Shown here in pieces: positions 6,490 to 14,225 of a DNA stretch of 16,807 nt. The notes under the pieces were generated by a model, which saw only the letters and a program-made list of their open reading frames with translations, searched no databases and was not told the origin of the DNA. Position 1 is the stretch's first letter. Every line of letters starts with the position of its first letter. The DNA is from CAZSAT01 sp964604675 (lineage in GTDB: Bacteria > Myxococcota_A > UBA796 > CAJQPC01). The translations under genes and the position numbers were made by a program. The stretch is from positions 1 to 16,807 of the forward strand of contig CAZSAT010000146.1 in the NCBI GenBank assembly GCA_964604675.1, in the 5' to 3' direction.

Positions 6490-8226
6490 TCATAGCCCGG
6501 GAGCCCGCCACGGGCTCCAGGCGCGCGCGGCCTGCCGCCAGCGCTCGGCCGAGGCCTCGTCCCCGGCCGCGTCCCACGCGTCGGCGAGCACCTGCATGCC
6601 GAGGGCCGCCTGGTCCCACGACTCGTACTCCCACGTGGCGGTGGCCTCGTGTTCGTCTTGCGGGCGGCTGCGCACGGTCCACGCCTCGAGCTGAGCGCTC
6701 ATCCCGGCCTCGGCGTCCGCGGGCGAAGGCAAGCCGTCCCCAGGTCTCGACAGCCGCATCCAACCCGCCACCGGCCACGCCGGCATGGCCGCCACCTCGG
6801 TCTCCCGAAAGTGCCGGAAGGCCACGTAGATCGGGCGTTCCCCCGCGCGCTCCACCAGGAGCGGGATGGGGACTGCAACCTTGCCATCCAGCGGTGGCAG
6901 GAGGTGCGGCGCCTGGCTTCGAACCCGCTCGCGGTACCAGGGGTAGCCGAGCATGGCCGGCTCAACGTACGTGACGTCCGGGCGGAGGCCGAGGGCGGTC
7001 TGGGCGTAGAGGAACGCGAACAAGCGCGAGTCGCCGTTTCCGATGATGAGCGCGTCGGCCGGCGCCTGCGCCAAGGTGTTCCGGACGAAGTCCTCGAGCA
7101 CCGTCCACCCCCGATGGGGTGCGGTCCGCGCTCCCAGCCCGGCGGACACGAGTGCGGCCGTCGCCAACAGAGGCAGCGCCATCCGACCGGCCGACGCGGA
7201 GCGCAGGCACGCTGTGAACCCCAGTCCCACGAGGACAGCGAGGAGCACGTTCGGCAGAAGGTGGAAGCGTGTCGTGACGACGATCCAGAAACCCTCGGAC
7301 GGGAGGTTGAAGCGCCAGAAGAAGCCCGGTCCTGCTGCGATCACGGACAACAGCACCGCCAGCCGGAAGCCTCGGCGCTCACCCGGCCGGGCCGCGTGGG
7401 CGACGCCCACCAGCGCGAACGCCAGGAAGAGGCCGAGCTCCCCCGGGAGCCGGGTCAGCCAGTCCAGTGGGTGCTCCCACCACGCCACCTGCGCATCGGA
7501 CAGTGCCAAGGAGAAGGTGCCGTAGTCGCGTCTCAGGAAGTGATCGACGAGCCCCGGCGCGGTGGCGGTGTCACCCCATCTCCAGCCCCCTCCCGGAAAC
7601 ATCAGCAGGGCGTAGGCACCAAAGCCCGGCGCGAGTCCGGCGAGGCCTGCTGCCGCAGTGACCGCCGGACGGGGACCCCGCAGCAGGGTCCACAGCCCCC
7701 ACAGGCCCAGGGGATAGAGCAAGACCACCGTGTGGTGGTTGGCGATCCCCGTGGCGAGCGCCAGCCCGAAGGCGAAGGAGGCCCGCGGCCCGGACCATCC
7801 CCGAGCGACCCGCGCAGCGACCCAGAGCACGAGGCCGGCCGTGAGCACGCCGCCGGTGAACACCTCGGCGACGGTGGCGTACCGCCAGACCAGCGGAGCG
7901 AGGCCGGCTGCCAGGGCTGCAGCCCACGCAGCGAGCGGCTCCTCCGTCTCGATCCAGACCGCCCGGTGAAGCGCTGCCACGCCACCAGCTGCACAAGCCG
8001 ACGCCGCCAGAGAGGCCTTCCAGGCCACGGTTCCCGAGGGCACGAGCAGCACCGACAGGCGCGCCAGCCAGCTGAACAAGGGGTAGCCCGGCGGGTGCGC
8101 GACGCCGCCCGTGGCGGCGACGGTCATCAACTCGCCCGCGTCGCCACCCTGCACGGTGGTCGCGGCCGTCCCGGCGTAGAGCGCGAAGAACACCAGGCCG
8201 CACAAGCCGGTGTGGAGAGGGCTCAC
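6490..8226 (-). CDS. DUF2723/TMEM260-like polytopic membrane glycosyltransferase
   Basis: 578-residue inner-membrane protein. The signature GGDAGELMTVAATGGVAHPP (27-46), continuing into GYPLF, matches the DUF2723 motif (D-x-GEL ... G-AHPPGYPL) found in bacterial glycosyltransferases and animal TMEM260, a protein O-mannosyltransferase. About nine to eleven hydrophobic segments cover residues 5-370. The C-terminal third is soluble and carries DALIIGNGDSRLFAFLYAQ and LRPDVTYVEP, the usual DUF2723 tail. Such GT-C enzymes use polyprenyl-phosphate sugars on the periplasmic side. The GTG start overlaps the ketosynthase stop by four bases (GTGA) with no clear Shine-Dalgarno, so translation is probably coupled. 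Inside a lipid operon it could glycosylate the acyl product or a surface protein. The substrate is unknown. Confidence 0.88.
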   Translation of the reverse strand: MSPLHTGLCGLVFFALYAGTAATTVQGGDAGELMTVAATGGVAHPPGYPLFSWLARLSVLLVPSGTVAWKASLAASACAAGGVAALHRAVWIETEEPLAAWAAALAAGLAPLVWRYATVAEVFTGGVLTAGLVLWVAARVARGWSGPRASFAFGLALATGIANHHTVVLLYPLGLWGLWTLLRGPRPAVTAAAGLAGLAPGFGAYALLMFPGGGWRWGDTATAPGLVDHFLRRDYGTFSLALSDAQVAWWEHPLDWLTRLPGELGLFLAFALVGVAHAARPGERRGFRLAVLLSVIAAGPGFFWRFNLPSEGFWIVVTTRFHLLPNVLLAVLVGLGFTACLRSASAGRMALPLLATAALVSAGLGARTAPHRGWTVLEDFVRNTLAQAPADALIIGNGDSRLFAFLYAQTALGLRPDVTYVEPAMLGYPWYRERVRSQAPHLLPPLDGKVAVPIPLLVERAGERPIYVAFRHFRETEVAAMPAWPVAGWMRLSRPGDGLPSPADAEAGMSAQLEAWTVRSRPQDEHEATATWEYESWDQAALGMQVLADAWDAAGDEASAERWRQAARAWSPWRAPGL

Positions 8227-9428
8227 GGAGCGCCGAACAACAAGGTGCAGTTCTGCCCCCCGAAGCCAAAGCTGTTCGACAGCACCACCGAGGGTCGGTC
8301 CTCGCGCGGCGACCGCTGCAAGGTGATGCCGAGCGCATCGTCTTCTTCGAGGCCTGCTGTACCCGCACTCCAGCCCTGCGACAGTCCGGCGACGATGGCG
8401 GCGGCTTCCACGGCACCAGCCGCCGCGATGCAGTGCCCGATGGCCCCCTTGATCGACGCCACCGGCACCTGCGGGCCCAGCACGTCGAGCACCGCCCTCG
8501 CCTCCGCGGCATCGCCGAGCGGCGTACCGGTGCCGTGCGCGTTCACGTGGCTCACCGCCTCCGGACCGAGCCCCGCGTCACGCAGCGCGCGTCGCATGCT
8601 GAGCGCTGCACCGCGCCCCTCGGGGTGAGGCGCCGTGAGGTTCCACGCGTCGACCGACGTGCCGCACCCGAGCAACCAGCCGAGCACCCGGGCGCCGCGC
8701 GCGCGGGCATGATCTTCGTCCTCGAGCACCAGGACCGCCGAGCCCTCGCCGATGGTGAAGCCGTCCCTGCGTCGGTCGAAGGGTCGGCACCGATCCTCGC
8801 TGAGCGCGCCGAGCGCCGCGAACGACAACACCCCCAGGGGGTGGATCATCGCGTCGTGCGCGCCGCCGAGCGCGACCTGCACATCGCCCCTGCGCACGGC
8901 CCGTGCGGCCAGGCCCAGGGCCTGTGCCCCCGCGGCGCACGCCGAGAAGCTGGTCGCCGCCGGGCCCTCGAGCCCCAGCGCCACGACAGCCTCCGTGGCC
9001 CGTTCGGGCAGATGACGCCGCGGCGCGACCCGGTCCCGGGCGATGTCGCCGATGACCGCTGCCTCATCGAAGCCGGAGCCCGCCAGGTACGGAAAGGCGT
9101 CCTCTTCCAGCTCGCGCGGGGTGCACGACGACAGCCCGGTGCCCAACCACACGCCGGCCGCCAGCGGAGCTTGGAGATCTGCATCGAGCAGCGCGGCGCG
9201 TGCTGCCTCGAGGGCGAGCGCGGACTTGCGGTCGTCCTCGAATCCGGGGGGTTCGTCGACCGGCTCCCGCAGCTCTGCGGTGAGCGCAGGCCCGAGGCTG
9301 GTGAGCGGAAACGCCGAGAGTGGACCCAGGGCGTGGCGCCCTTCCCGCAAGCCCGTCGCCAGCGCGTCCACCCCACGGCCGAAGGCACTGGTCACGCCGA
9401 CACCGGTGATGGCGACCCGCCGGGTCAC
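8223..9428 (-). CDS. Beta-ketoacyl-ACP synthase II-like (complete ketosynthase)
   Basis: 401-residue FabF-type ketosynthase condensing malonyl-ACP with an acyl chain. All catalytic blocks are present: VAITGVGVTSAFG at the start, Cys164 in FSACAAGAQALG, RPFDRRRDGFTIGEGSAVLVLE (215-236), His298 in NAHGTGTPLGD, His332 in SIKGAIGHCIAAAGAVEA, and the terminal SNSFGFGGQN loop. The GTG start has AAGGAG seven bases upstream, overlapping the kinase stop, and only four bases separate the two genes. Its stop overlaps the DUF2723 start. It is distinct from the ketosynthase at 13032-14225 and presumably has another chain-length preference or pairs with one of the short KS-like proteins. It is unlikely to be the housekeeping FabF, because it sits in a specialised operon with no fabD or fabG. 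Confidence 0.95.
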   Translation of the reverse strand: MTRRVAITGVGVTSAFGRGVDALATGLREGRHALGPLSAFPLTSLGPALTAELREPVDEPPGFEDDRKSALALEAARAALLDADLQAPLAAGVWLGTGLSSCTPRELEEDAFPYLAGSGFDEAAVIGDIARDRVAPRRHLPERATEAVVALGLEGPAATSFSACAAGAQALGLAARAVRRGDVQVALGGAHDAMIHPLGVLSFAALGALSEDRCRPFDRRRDGFTIGEGSAVLVLEDEDHARARGARVLGWLLGCGTSVDAWNLTAPHPEGRGAALSMRRALRDAGLGPEAVSHVNAHGTGTPLGDAAEARAVLDVLGPQVPVASIKGAIGHCIAAAGAVEAAAIVAGLSQGWSAGTAGLEEDDALGITLQRSPREDRPSVVLSNSFGFGGQNCTLLFGAP

Positions 9429-9432
9429 CTCC

Positions 9433-12141
9433 TCACTCCTTGGAGCAGCTCGCGTCGCCGCCCTCGAAGCAGGTCCAGGTTCCAGCGGTCACGTCGGTGA
9501 CGACCGCAGTCTTCCGGGTGAGATCCGCGAGCACGACCTGGACCTGGCACTTCTCCGAAGCGCTCAGGTCGAGGCTGGCTTCACCATCGCCGGAGGTGCG
9601 GCCGCCCGTGCAGCGCACGTTCAACTTGCCGGCCTCGGCGCTGACGAACCGGATTCCGGTGACCGCGGCTTCCGCCGGATCGGGAACCAGCTCGGGCTCG
9701 GGCTCCGGCTCCGGCTCCGGATCGGGCTCCGGCTCCGGCGTGCCTTGGTCGACGGGCTGCTCGGGCGGCTCGGCCTGCTCGGGCTGCTCGGGCTGCTCGG
9801 GCTGCTCGGGCTGCTCGGGCGGCACCTCGGTCGGCTGCTCGCGGAGCACGAACCACCACACGGCGCCACCGACACCCGCCACCATCGGCACGGCCAACAA
9901 GAGCAGGAGCAAGGGCAGCAAGGCCGAGCTCTTCTTCTTCGGCGGGGCATCCTGAGCAGCACTGACGGGCGACGGCACGGTGGCGGCCGGCGCCGGCACC
10001 GGCGCGGGTGCCGCCACGACGGGTTCCGGCGGTGGGGTGGCCTTGGGAATCGGGCGCGCGATGGTCTCCGCAGCCAAGGGGTCGTCGGTCGGGACGAGCG
10101 TGGGTTGCGGAAGCGGGACGCCGGCCGCAGGAGGCTGGATCGGCTGAAGCGACGACGGCGGCGGCTCCGTGAAGCTCGGCGACACCGCAGGCGCAGGCGT
10201 GAGAGCGGGGACCGCCTGGGTCTCGGCGCCGCCCTCGGCGAACACACCCCCGACCAGCTCCGGCGAGGCGTCGGTGGTGGAGTCGTAGGGCGCCTGCTGC
10301 TCGCCGGGCAGCGCGAGATCCGCCCCGCTGTCCACCATCGCCTGGTCTTCGTCGCGCGACATCAGCCGGGTGGCGTCCTCGTCTTCCGCGGACTCGGGCA
10401 GTCGATCGGTGAAGCTTCCGGTCTCCACCGCATCGGTGGCCACGCCGGGATCCGGGAGGATCCGAGTGGGCAGGTCCGACCACTCGGCCGCGAGGTCCGC
10501 AGCGCTGTTCACCGGGTCGCGCTCGATCCGGGTGGGCACGTCCTCCCACTCGTCCTCGACCTCCTTACCGATCACGCGGGGCATCGGAAGGGCTTCGAAG
10601 CGCGCCGGCCCTTCGGCCCAGGGGTCCCGCGGTCCCAGGTCGAGCTGCGGGCGTCCCTCGGGCGTGGTGGGGGGCCGCGCGGGCTCCGACGCGGGCGCGC
10701 GGAGCTGATCGACCTGGTCGACCCCCATGCGCTGGGTGGCCAGCTCCGTCTCGGCGCCGCCGTCGAAGGCGGTGTTGGTGAGGACGGGCTCCTGCACCGC
10801 GGGCCCGTCGCCGAGCGCGGTCTTGGAGGGCGAGCCCTCGTCGTCGTGGACCGAGTCGGTCGGCGAAGCGTGCACCGGCACGGGCTCGGGCGGGTCCTGT
10901 TCCGTGGCCGGCTCGTCCGCGAGGATCTGCTTCTGAGCTTGTGCGGGAGCCTCGTCGGGCTGCGGCACGTCCGACAGGAGCGGCGTGAGGGGCGTGGGCC
11001 GCTCCAGCTCCTGACGGGCGGCCTTGCGCAGCTCCGCCCAGCGCGGGTCGGTGTCGGGCACGGGCCCGGCGGGCACCGCTTCCGGTGCCGCCGCTGCGGT
11101 CTCCTTGGCCGGTGCCTCGTCGGCCTCGTCGGCACGGGTGAAGCCCAGCGAGTCCTCGGTGAGGATGGAGTCGGTGAGCGGGTTCTCCTTGGCGGGCTTG
11201 TTGCGCACCTCCTCCAGCAGTCCGGGCACGTGGGCCTCGGACCACTCGACCAGGCCCTCGTCGCCCAGCGAACGCGCCAGCGTGCGCGCGTGGATGACCA
11301 CTTCCGCAGCGGCCGGGCGCTCGCCCGGGTCGAAGGCGAGCGAGGTGTGCAAGAGGTCCTCGAGGGTTCCTGCTTGTCGACCGGGCACCGACAACAGCCC
11401 GCGGAGGTAGCTCAGCCGATCGGCCACGAACGCGGCGTGCTTGGCCGCGCTCATCTTCGCCTTGCCGAGCTTCTCGAGCGCCAACAACTCGTAGAGGCTG
11501 GCTCCCAGCGAGTAGACATCCGCCGCCGGGGTCTCCGGCTCGAAGAACATCCGCTCGGGCGGCATGTAGTCCACCGACCCGAACTGGAGATCACGCGTCT
11601 CGGACTCCCGGCTGTCGAAGTCCGCACGGGCCACGCCGAAGTCGAGCACCTTCACCATGCCGGTGTCGTCGACCATCACGTTCGACGGCTTGATGTCGCG
11701 ATGGATGACGCGCAGCGGCTTCTCGCCGGCGTAGGGCGGGCGGTTGTAGGCAGCGTCGAGGGCGCTGGCCACGTAGGCGATCATCTCGAGGGCGGTGCGA
11801 GCTGGGATGTGGTCTCCCCGCTGGCGCATGCTGCGAATGATCTGCTTCAGGTCGATCGCCTCGAGGTACTCCATGACCACGGCGGCGCGACCGTCGATCG
11901 AGGTCAGGTCGACCACGTCCACGATGTTGCGGTGTCGGAGCCATCCGAGCAGCCGCGCCTCGTCGCGCATCCTCTGCGCGACCTCCTCGTTCTCGCTCCA
12001 CCGACGGTGCAGGAGCTTCACCGCCGCGAGGCGTGAGAAGCCGTCGTGGTGCATCACCTTCGCGAGGTAGACGGACCCGAAGCCACCCGACGCAATCTCG
12101 CGGATGAAATGGAAGCGTCGCGCCGTGTCGCGGCTGGCCAA
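9433..12141 (-). CDS. Transmembrane Ser/Thr protein kinase (Hanks/PknB type)
   Basis: 902-residue kinase. The N-terminal catalytic domain (about 10-290) has glycine loop IASGGFGSV (16-24), Lys42 in AAVKLL, probable Glu61, HRDIKPSN (147-154), DFG (167-169) and PPE (194-196) in place of APE. It should therefore be an active RD kinase. A long acidic, Pro/Ala-rich linker (about 300-735) holds repeated Thr-Arg sites: ATQRM 468-472, VPTRI 535-539, LPTRI 567-571, ATRLM 590-594. A KKK at 735-737 precedes one membrane span (about 740-765). The outer part has PEQ and EP repeats (775-822) and a small domain with four cysteines (844, 865, 891, 899). The TTG start has GGAG five bases upstream and lies just before the kinase domain. 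It sits between ketosynthase genes, suggesting control of lipid assembly or a surface signal. Targets are unknown. Confidence 0.95.
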   Translation of the reverse strand: MASRDTARRFHFIREIASGGFGSVYLAKVMHHDGFSRLAAVKLLHRRWSENEEVAQRMRDEARLLGWLRHRNIVDVVDLTSIDGRAAVVMEYLEAIDLKQIIRSMRQRGDHIPARTALEMIAYVASALDAAYNRPPYAGEKPLRVIHRDIKPSNVMVDDTGMVKVLDFGVARADFDSRESETRDLQFGSVDYMPPERMFFEPETPAADVYSLGASLYELLALEKLGKAKMSAAKHAAFVADRLSYLRGLLSVPGRQAGTLEDLLHTSLAFDPGERPAAAEVVIHARTLARSLGDEGLVEWSEAHVPGLLEEVRNKPAKENPLTDSILTEDSLGFTRADEADEAPAKETAAAAPEAVPAGPVPDTDPRWAELRKAARQELERPTPLTPLLSDVPQPDEAPAQAQKQILADEPATEQDPPEPVPVHASPTDSVHDDEGSPSKTALGDGPAVQEPVLTNTAFDGGAETELATQRMGVDQVDQLRAPASEPARPPTTPEGRPQLDLGPRDPWAEGPARFEALPMPRVIGKEVEDEWEDVPTRIERDPVNSAADLAAEWSDLPTRILPDPGVATDAVETGSFTDRLPESAEDEDATRLMSRDEDQAMVDSGADLALPGEQQAPYDSTTDASPELVGGVFAEGGAETQAVPALTPAPAVSPSFTEPPPSSLQPIQPPAAGVPLPQPTLVPTDDPLAAETIARPIPKATPPPEPVVAAPAPVPAPAATVPSPVSAAQDAPPKKKSSALLPLLLLLLAVPMVAGVGGAVWWFVLREQPTEVPPEQPEQPEQPEQPEQAEPPEQPVDQGTPEPEPDPEPEPEPEPELVPDPAEAAVTGIRFVSAEAGKLNVRCTGGRTSGDGEASLDLSASEKCQVQVVLADLTRKTAVVTDVTAGTWTCFEGGDASCSKE
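9690..9738 (-). repeat. Six-base microsatellite coding Glu-Pro repeats
   Basis: Near-perfect GGCTCC/GGCTCG units (plus-strand reading) inside the kinase gene, coding the acidic EPEPDPEPEPEPEPE stretch outside the membrane span. Copy number could change in frame by slippage. Confidence 0.75.
9775..9819 (-). repeat. Nine-base tandem repeat, five perfect copies, coding PEQ
   Basis: CTGCTCGGG is repeated five times without a mismatch, flanked by degenerate copies (for example 9755-9774). On the minus strand it codes Pro-Glu-Gln units just outside the kinase membrane span. A 9-base unit keeps frame if copies are gained or lost, so spacer length may vary between strains. Confidence 0.85.
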
Positions 12142-12168
12142 GCGTGCTCCGTCCCGACGACATGGAGC

Positions 12169-13035
12169 CTACCACGCGCCCTGGGGGACGACGCGGACGT
12201 GAGGCCCGTCGCCCACCGACTCGGCGTGCAGCAGCAGGTGGAGGAGGAGGTCCGCGCAGCCCAGATGACCGAGCACAGCGCGGTGTGGCGGCGGGCCAGA
12301 TGCGGGAGCGGGTCCTCGAACGCGCTCGAGGTGCGCGAGGGCTCCGGGAGCATGGGGGGGCTCGAGCAGGAAGGCCACGCCACCCTCGCCCGGCACGTCG
12401 GTCATCCCCCGCCGCGCCCAGTCCCGCAGGAACGCGTCGCGCACCGAGCTGTCGGAGGCGCCTACGAGCGCCGCAGGGCAGTCCCCTTCGGCGACCGCTT
12501 CCAGCCCCTGCACGAGCGCGGCCACGCCAGCAGCCGGACCGCCTGCGCAGGTCCCGGAGGCGCCCCGGATTCCCAGCTGGATCGCGACGTGCGCGAGGTT
12601 CAGGTTGGGCAGGGTCTTCAACGGCAGCAGCGGAGGGTAGAGGGCCCTGCCCCGGCCGGCCAGCGCTTCCGTCGAGAACCGACCGTCGACCGCGCAGGCG
12701 GCGAGCGCCGCGTCTGCTTCTCCGCCATCGGCGGGCTCCCGACGCACGCCCACGAAGAGCCCGAGCTCTTCCCGGTCACCCTCCCACGCGCCCAGTGCGT
12801 CGATCATCGGAGGCAGGAGCAGCTTGGCCGCGCGCGAGAACAGCTTGGCGTCCTTGCGCCGGGTCAGCAGGCCACGCAGCCGGGGCCCCTCCACCCGTCC
12901 GACCACGGGCACAGGGCTGCCGAGCTGATCCGCAGCCGAGAGGCAGCTCTCGCCACGAGACACCCGCGCGCGCACGTCGGCGCGCTCCGTGCCGGCGGGC
13001 GTGAGCAGCCCGACTCCGGTGACCGCGACCCTCAT
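12169..13035 (-). CDS. Short ketosynthase-like protein without canonical nucleophile (chain-length-factor-like)
   Basis: 288-residue ketosynthase-like protein. It opens with VAVTGVGLLTPAG (3-15) and RRKDAKLFSRAAKL (59-72). LGLFVGV (91-97), YPPLLPLKTLPN (133-144), and a GVAALVQGLEAVAEGDCPAA block (170-189) follow. Gap-free counting from Gly158 puts Pro167 at the active cysteine position of full ketosynthases. Cys163 is four residues early, in GTCAGG. No HGTGT block is present, but VLGHLGCADLL (254-264) resembles the second-histidine block, keeping His257. The layout matches the short protein at 5673-6470, so this looks like a maintained family and not a broken gene. ATG 13035 overlaps the preceding ketosynthase stop by four bases (ATGA), which suggests the two subunits are made together, as a KS/chain-length-factor pair would be. 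Catalysis is doubtful. Confidence 0.82.
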   Translation of the reverse strand: MRVAVTGVGLLTPAGTERADVRARVSRGESCLSAADQLGSPVPVVGRVEGPRLRGLLTRRKDAKLFSRAAKLLLPPMIDALGAWEGDREELGLFVGVRREPADGGEADAALAACAVDGRFSTEALAGRGRALYPPLLPLKTLPNLNLAHVAIQLGIRGASGTCAGGPAAGVAALVQGLEAVAEGDCPAALVGASDSSVRDAFLRDWARRGMTDVPGEGGVAFLLEPPHAPGALAHLERVRGPAPASGPPPHRAVLGHLGCADLLLHLLLHAESVGDGPHVRVVPQGAW

Positions 13036-14225
13036 CGGTAGCGGCTCACCACCAGGCTGCCGTTGGAGCCGCCGAAGCCGAAGGCGTTCGTGAGCGCGTG
13101 CTCGACCCGATGCTCCTGCGGCGCGTGCGGCACGTGGCGCAACGCGCAGCTCGGGTCGGGGCTGTCGAGGTTGATGGTCGGAGGCACGATGCCTTCGCGC
13201 ACGGCGAGCACGCTGATGATCGCCTCCACCGCCCCGCAGGCCGCGACCAGGTGGCCGGTCATGCTCTTCGTGCTGGACACCGGCACAGCGCTGCCCGCCG
13301 CGCCGAAGGCCCGGTGGATGCCGGCCGTCTCGCTGGGATCGTTCATCGGGGTCGACGTGCCGTGGGCGTTGATGTAGCCGATGTCGGTCGGGGCGAGCCC
13401 CGCGTCGGCGAGGGCGGCGGCCATGGCCTGCCCGGCACCGCGCCCGTCCGGTGGGGAGTCCGTGATCCGGTAGGCGTTGCAGCTGCAACCCCAACCGCGA
13501 AGCTCCGCGAGGATGACCGCCCCCCGAGCGCGAGCGCCGTCTTCCCGCTCGAGCACGAGCATGCCGGCCCCCTCTCCCAGCACGAACCCGTCCCGCGACA
13601 CGTCGAAGGGCCTCGACGCGGCCTGGGGGTCGTCGTTGCGGGTCGACAGGGCCCCGAGGAGCGAGAAGCCGGTCACCATCATCGGGTCGACCAGCGCGTC
13701 GACGCCGCCGACCACCATGGCGTCCACTTCGCACCGTCGGAGGCGAAGAACGCCCTCGCCCACCGCCTGGGACGAGCTCGTGCACGCCGTCGACACGGTG
13801 CTCACGGGGCCGCTGGCCCCCAGCCGGCGCGCCACCAGCTCGGTGGGAGCGCGCGGAGCACCGCGCTCGAACTCGGCCAGGGTGGGGAGCGTGCCGGACC
13901 GCAGGCGTTGCGCGATGACCGAGAGCTCGGGACGGGCGGCCTCGGAACCCAGGCACACGCCGATGCGCTCCGACAGGTAGGGCAAGGCTCCGCTCTGGGC
14001 GAGCGCCTCGTCGAGGGCGGTACGCGCCAGCCGCAGCTTGAGCGCCGCCTGATCCTCGTCGCCCTGGGCGGCCACCTCGGCGGCGAAGCGAACCGGGAGC
14101 GTGCTCGCGTCGAAGCGACCGATGGGACCCACGCCGCTCCGTGCGGCGAGCAGCGACGCCCACGTGGCCGCCACGGTGTCGCCCACCGGGGTCACCATGC
14201 CCATGCCGGTGACCACGATCTTCAC
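13032..14225 (-). CDS. Beta-ketoacyl-ACP synthase II-like (complete ketosynthase)
   Basis: 397-residue FabF-type ketosynthase, second gene of the operon. Catalytic elements are intact: IVVTGMGMVTPVG (3-15), Cys148 in VSTACTSSSQAVG, RPFDVSRDGFVLGEGAGMLV (205-224), His288 in NAHGTSTPMND, Lys320 and His325 in STKSMTGHLVAACGA, and TNAFGFGGSNG (379-389). The start chosen is GTG 14225, whose bases overlap the dehydratase stop (GTGA) and which begins the conserved MKIVVTGMG. An alternative GTG at 14243 adds six residues. GGAG lies about eight bases upstream. It is closer to classical FabF than the paralogue at 8223-9428 in its 'TACTSSSQA' active site. The immediate downstream overlap with a short KS-like gene suggests a heteromeric condensing enzyme. 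Confidence 0.95.
   Translation of the reverse strand: MKIVVTGMGMVTPVGDTVAATWASLLAARSGVGPIGRFDASTLPVRFAAEVAAQGDEDQAALKLRLARTALDEALAQSGALPYLSERIGVCLGSEAARPELSVIAQRLRSGTLPTLAEFERGAPRAPTELVARRLGASGPVSTVSTACTSSSQAVGEGVLRLRRCEVDAMVVGGVDALVDPMMVTGFSLLGALSTRNDDPQAASRPFDVSRDGFVLGEGAGMLVLEREDGARARGAVILAELRGWGCSCNAYRITDSPPDGRGAGQAMAAALADAGLAPTDIGYINAHGTSTPMNDPSETAGIHRAFGAAGSAVPVSSTKSMTGHLVAACGAVEAIISVLAVREGIVPPTINLDSPDPSCALRHVPHAPQEHRVEHALTNAFGFGGSNGSLVVSRYR

Noticed and set aside
9043..12036. Very long plus-strand open frame (997 codons) opposite the kinase gene
   Set aside because: It is Arg/Gly/His-rich with no domain and lies opposite a kinase with every catalytic motif. Such frames are expected in GC-rich DNA.
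12169..14163. Minus-strand 664-codon frame spanning both the ketosynthase and the short KS-like gene
   Set aside because: Only its last 288 codons code a recognisable protein. The upstream part is an Arg-rich out-of-frame reading of the ketosynthase, which has its own frame with a four-base overlap.
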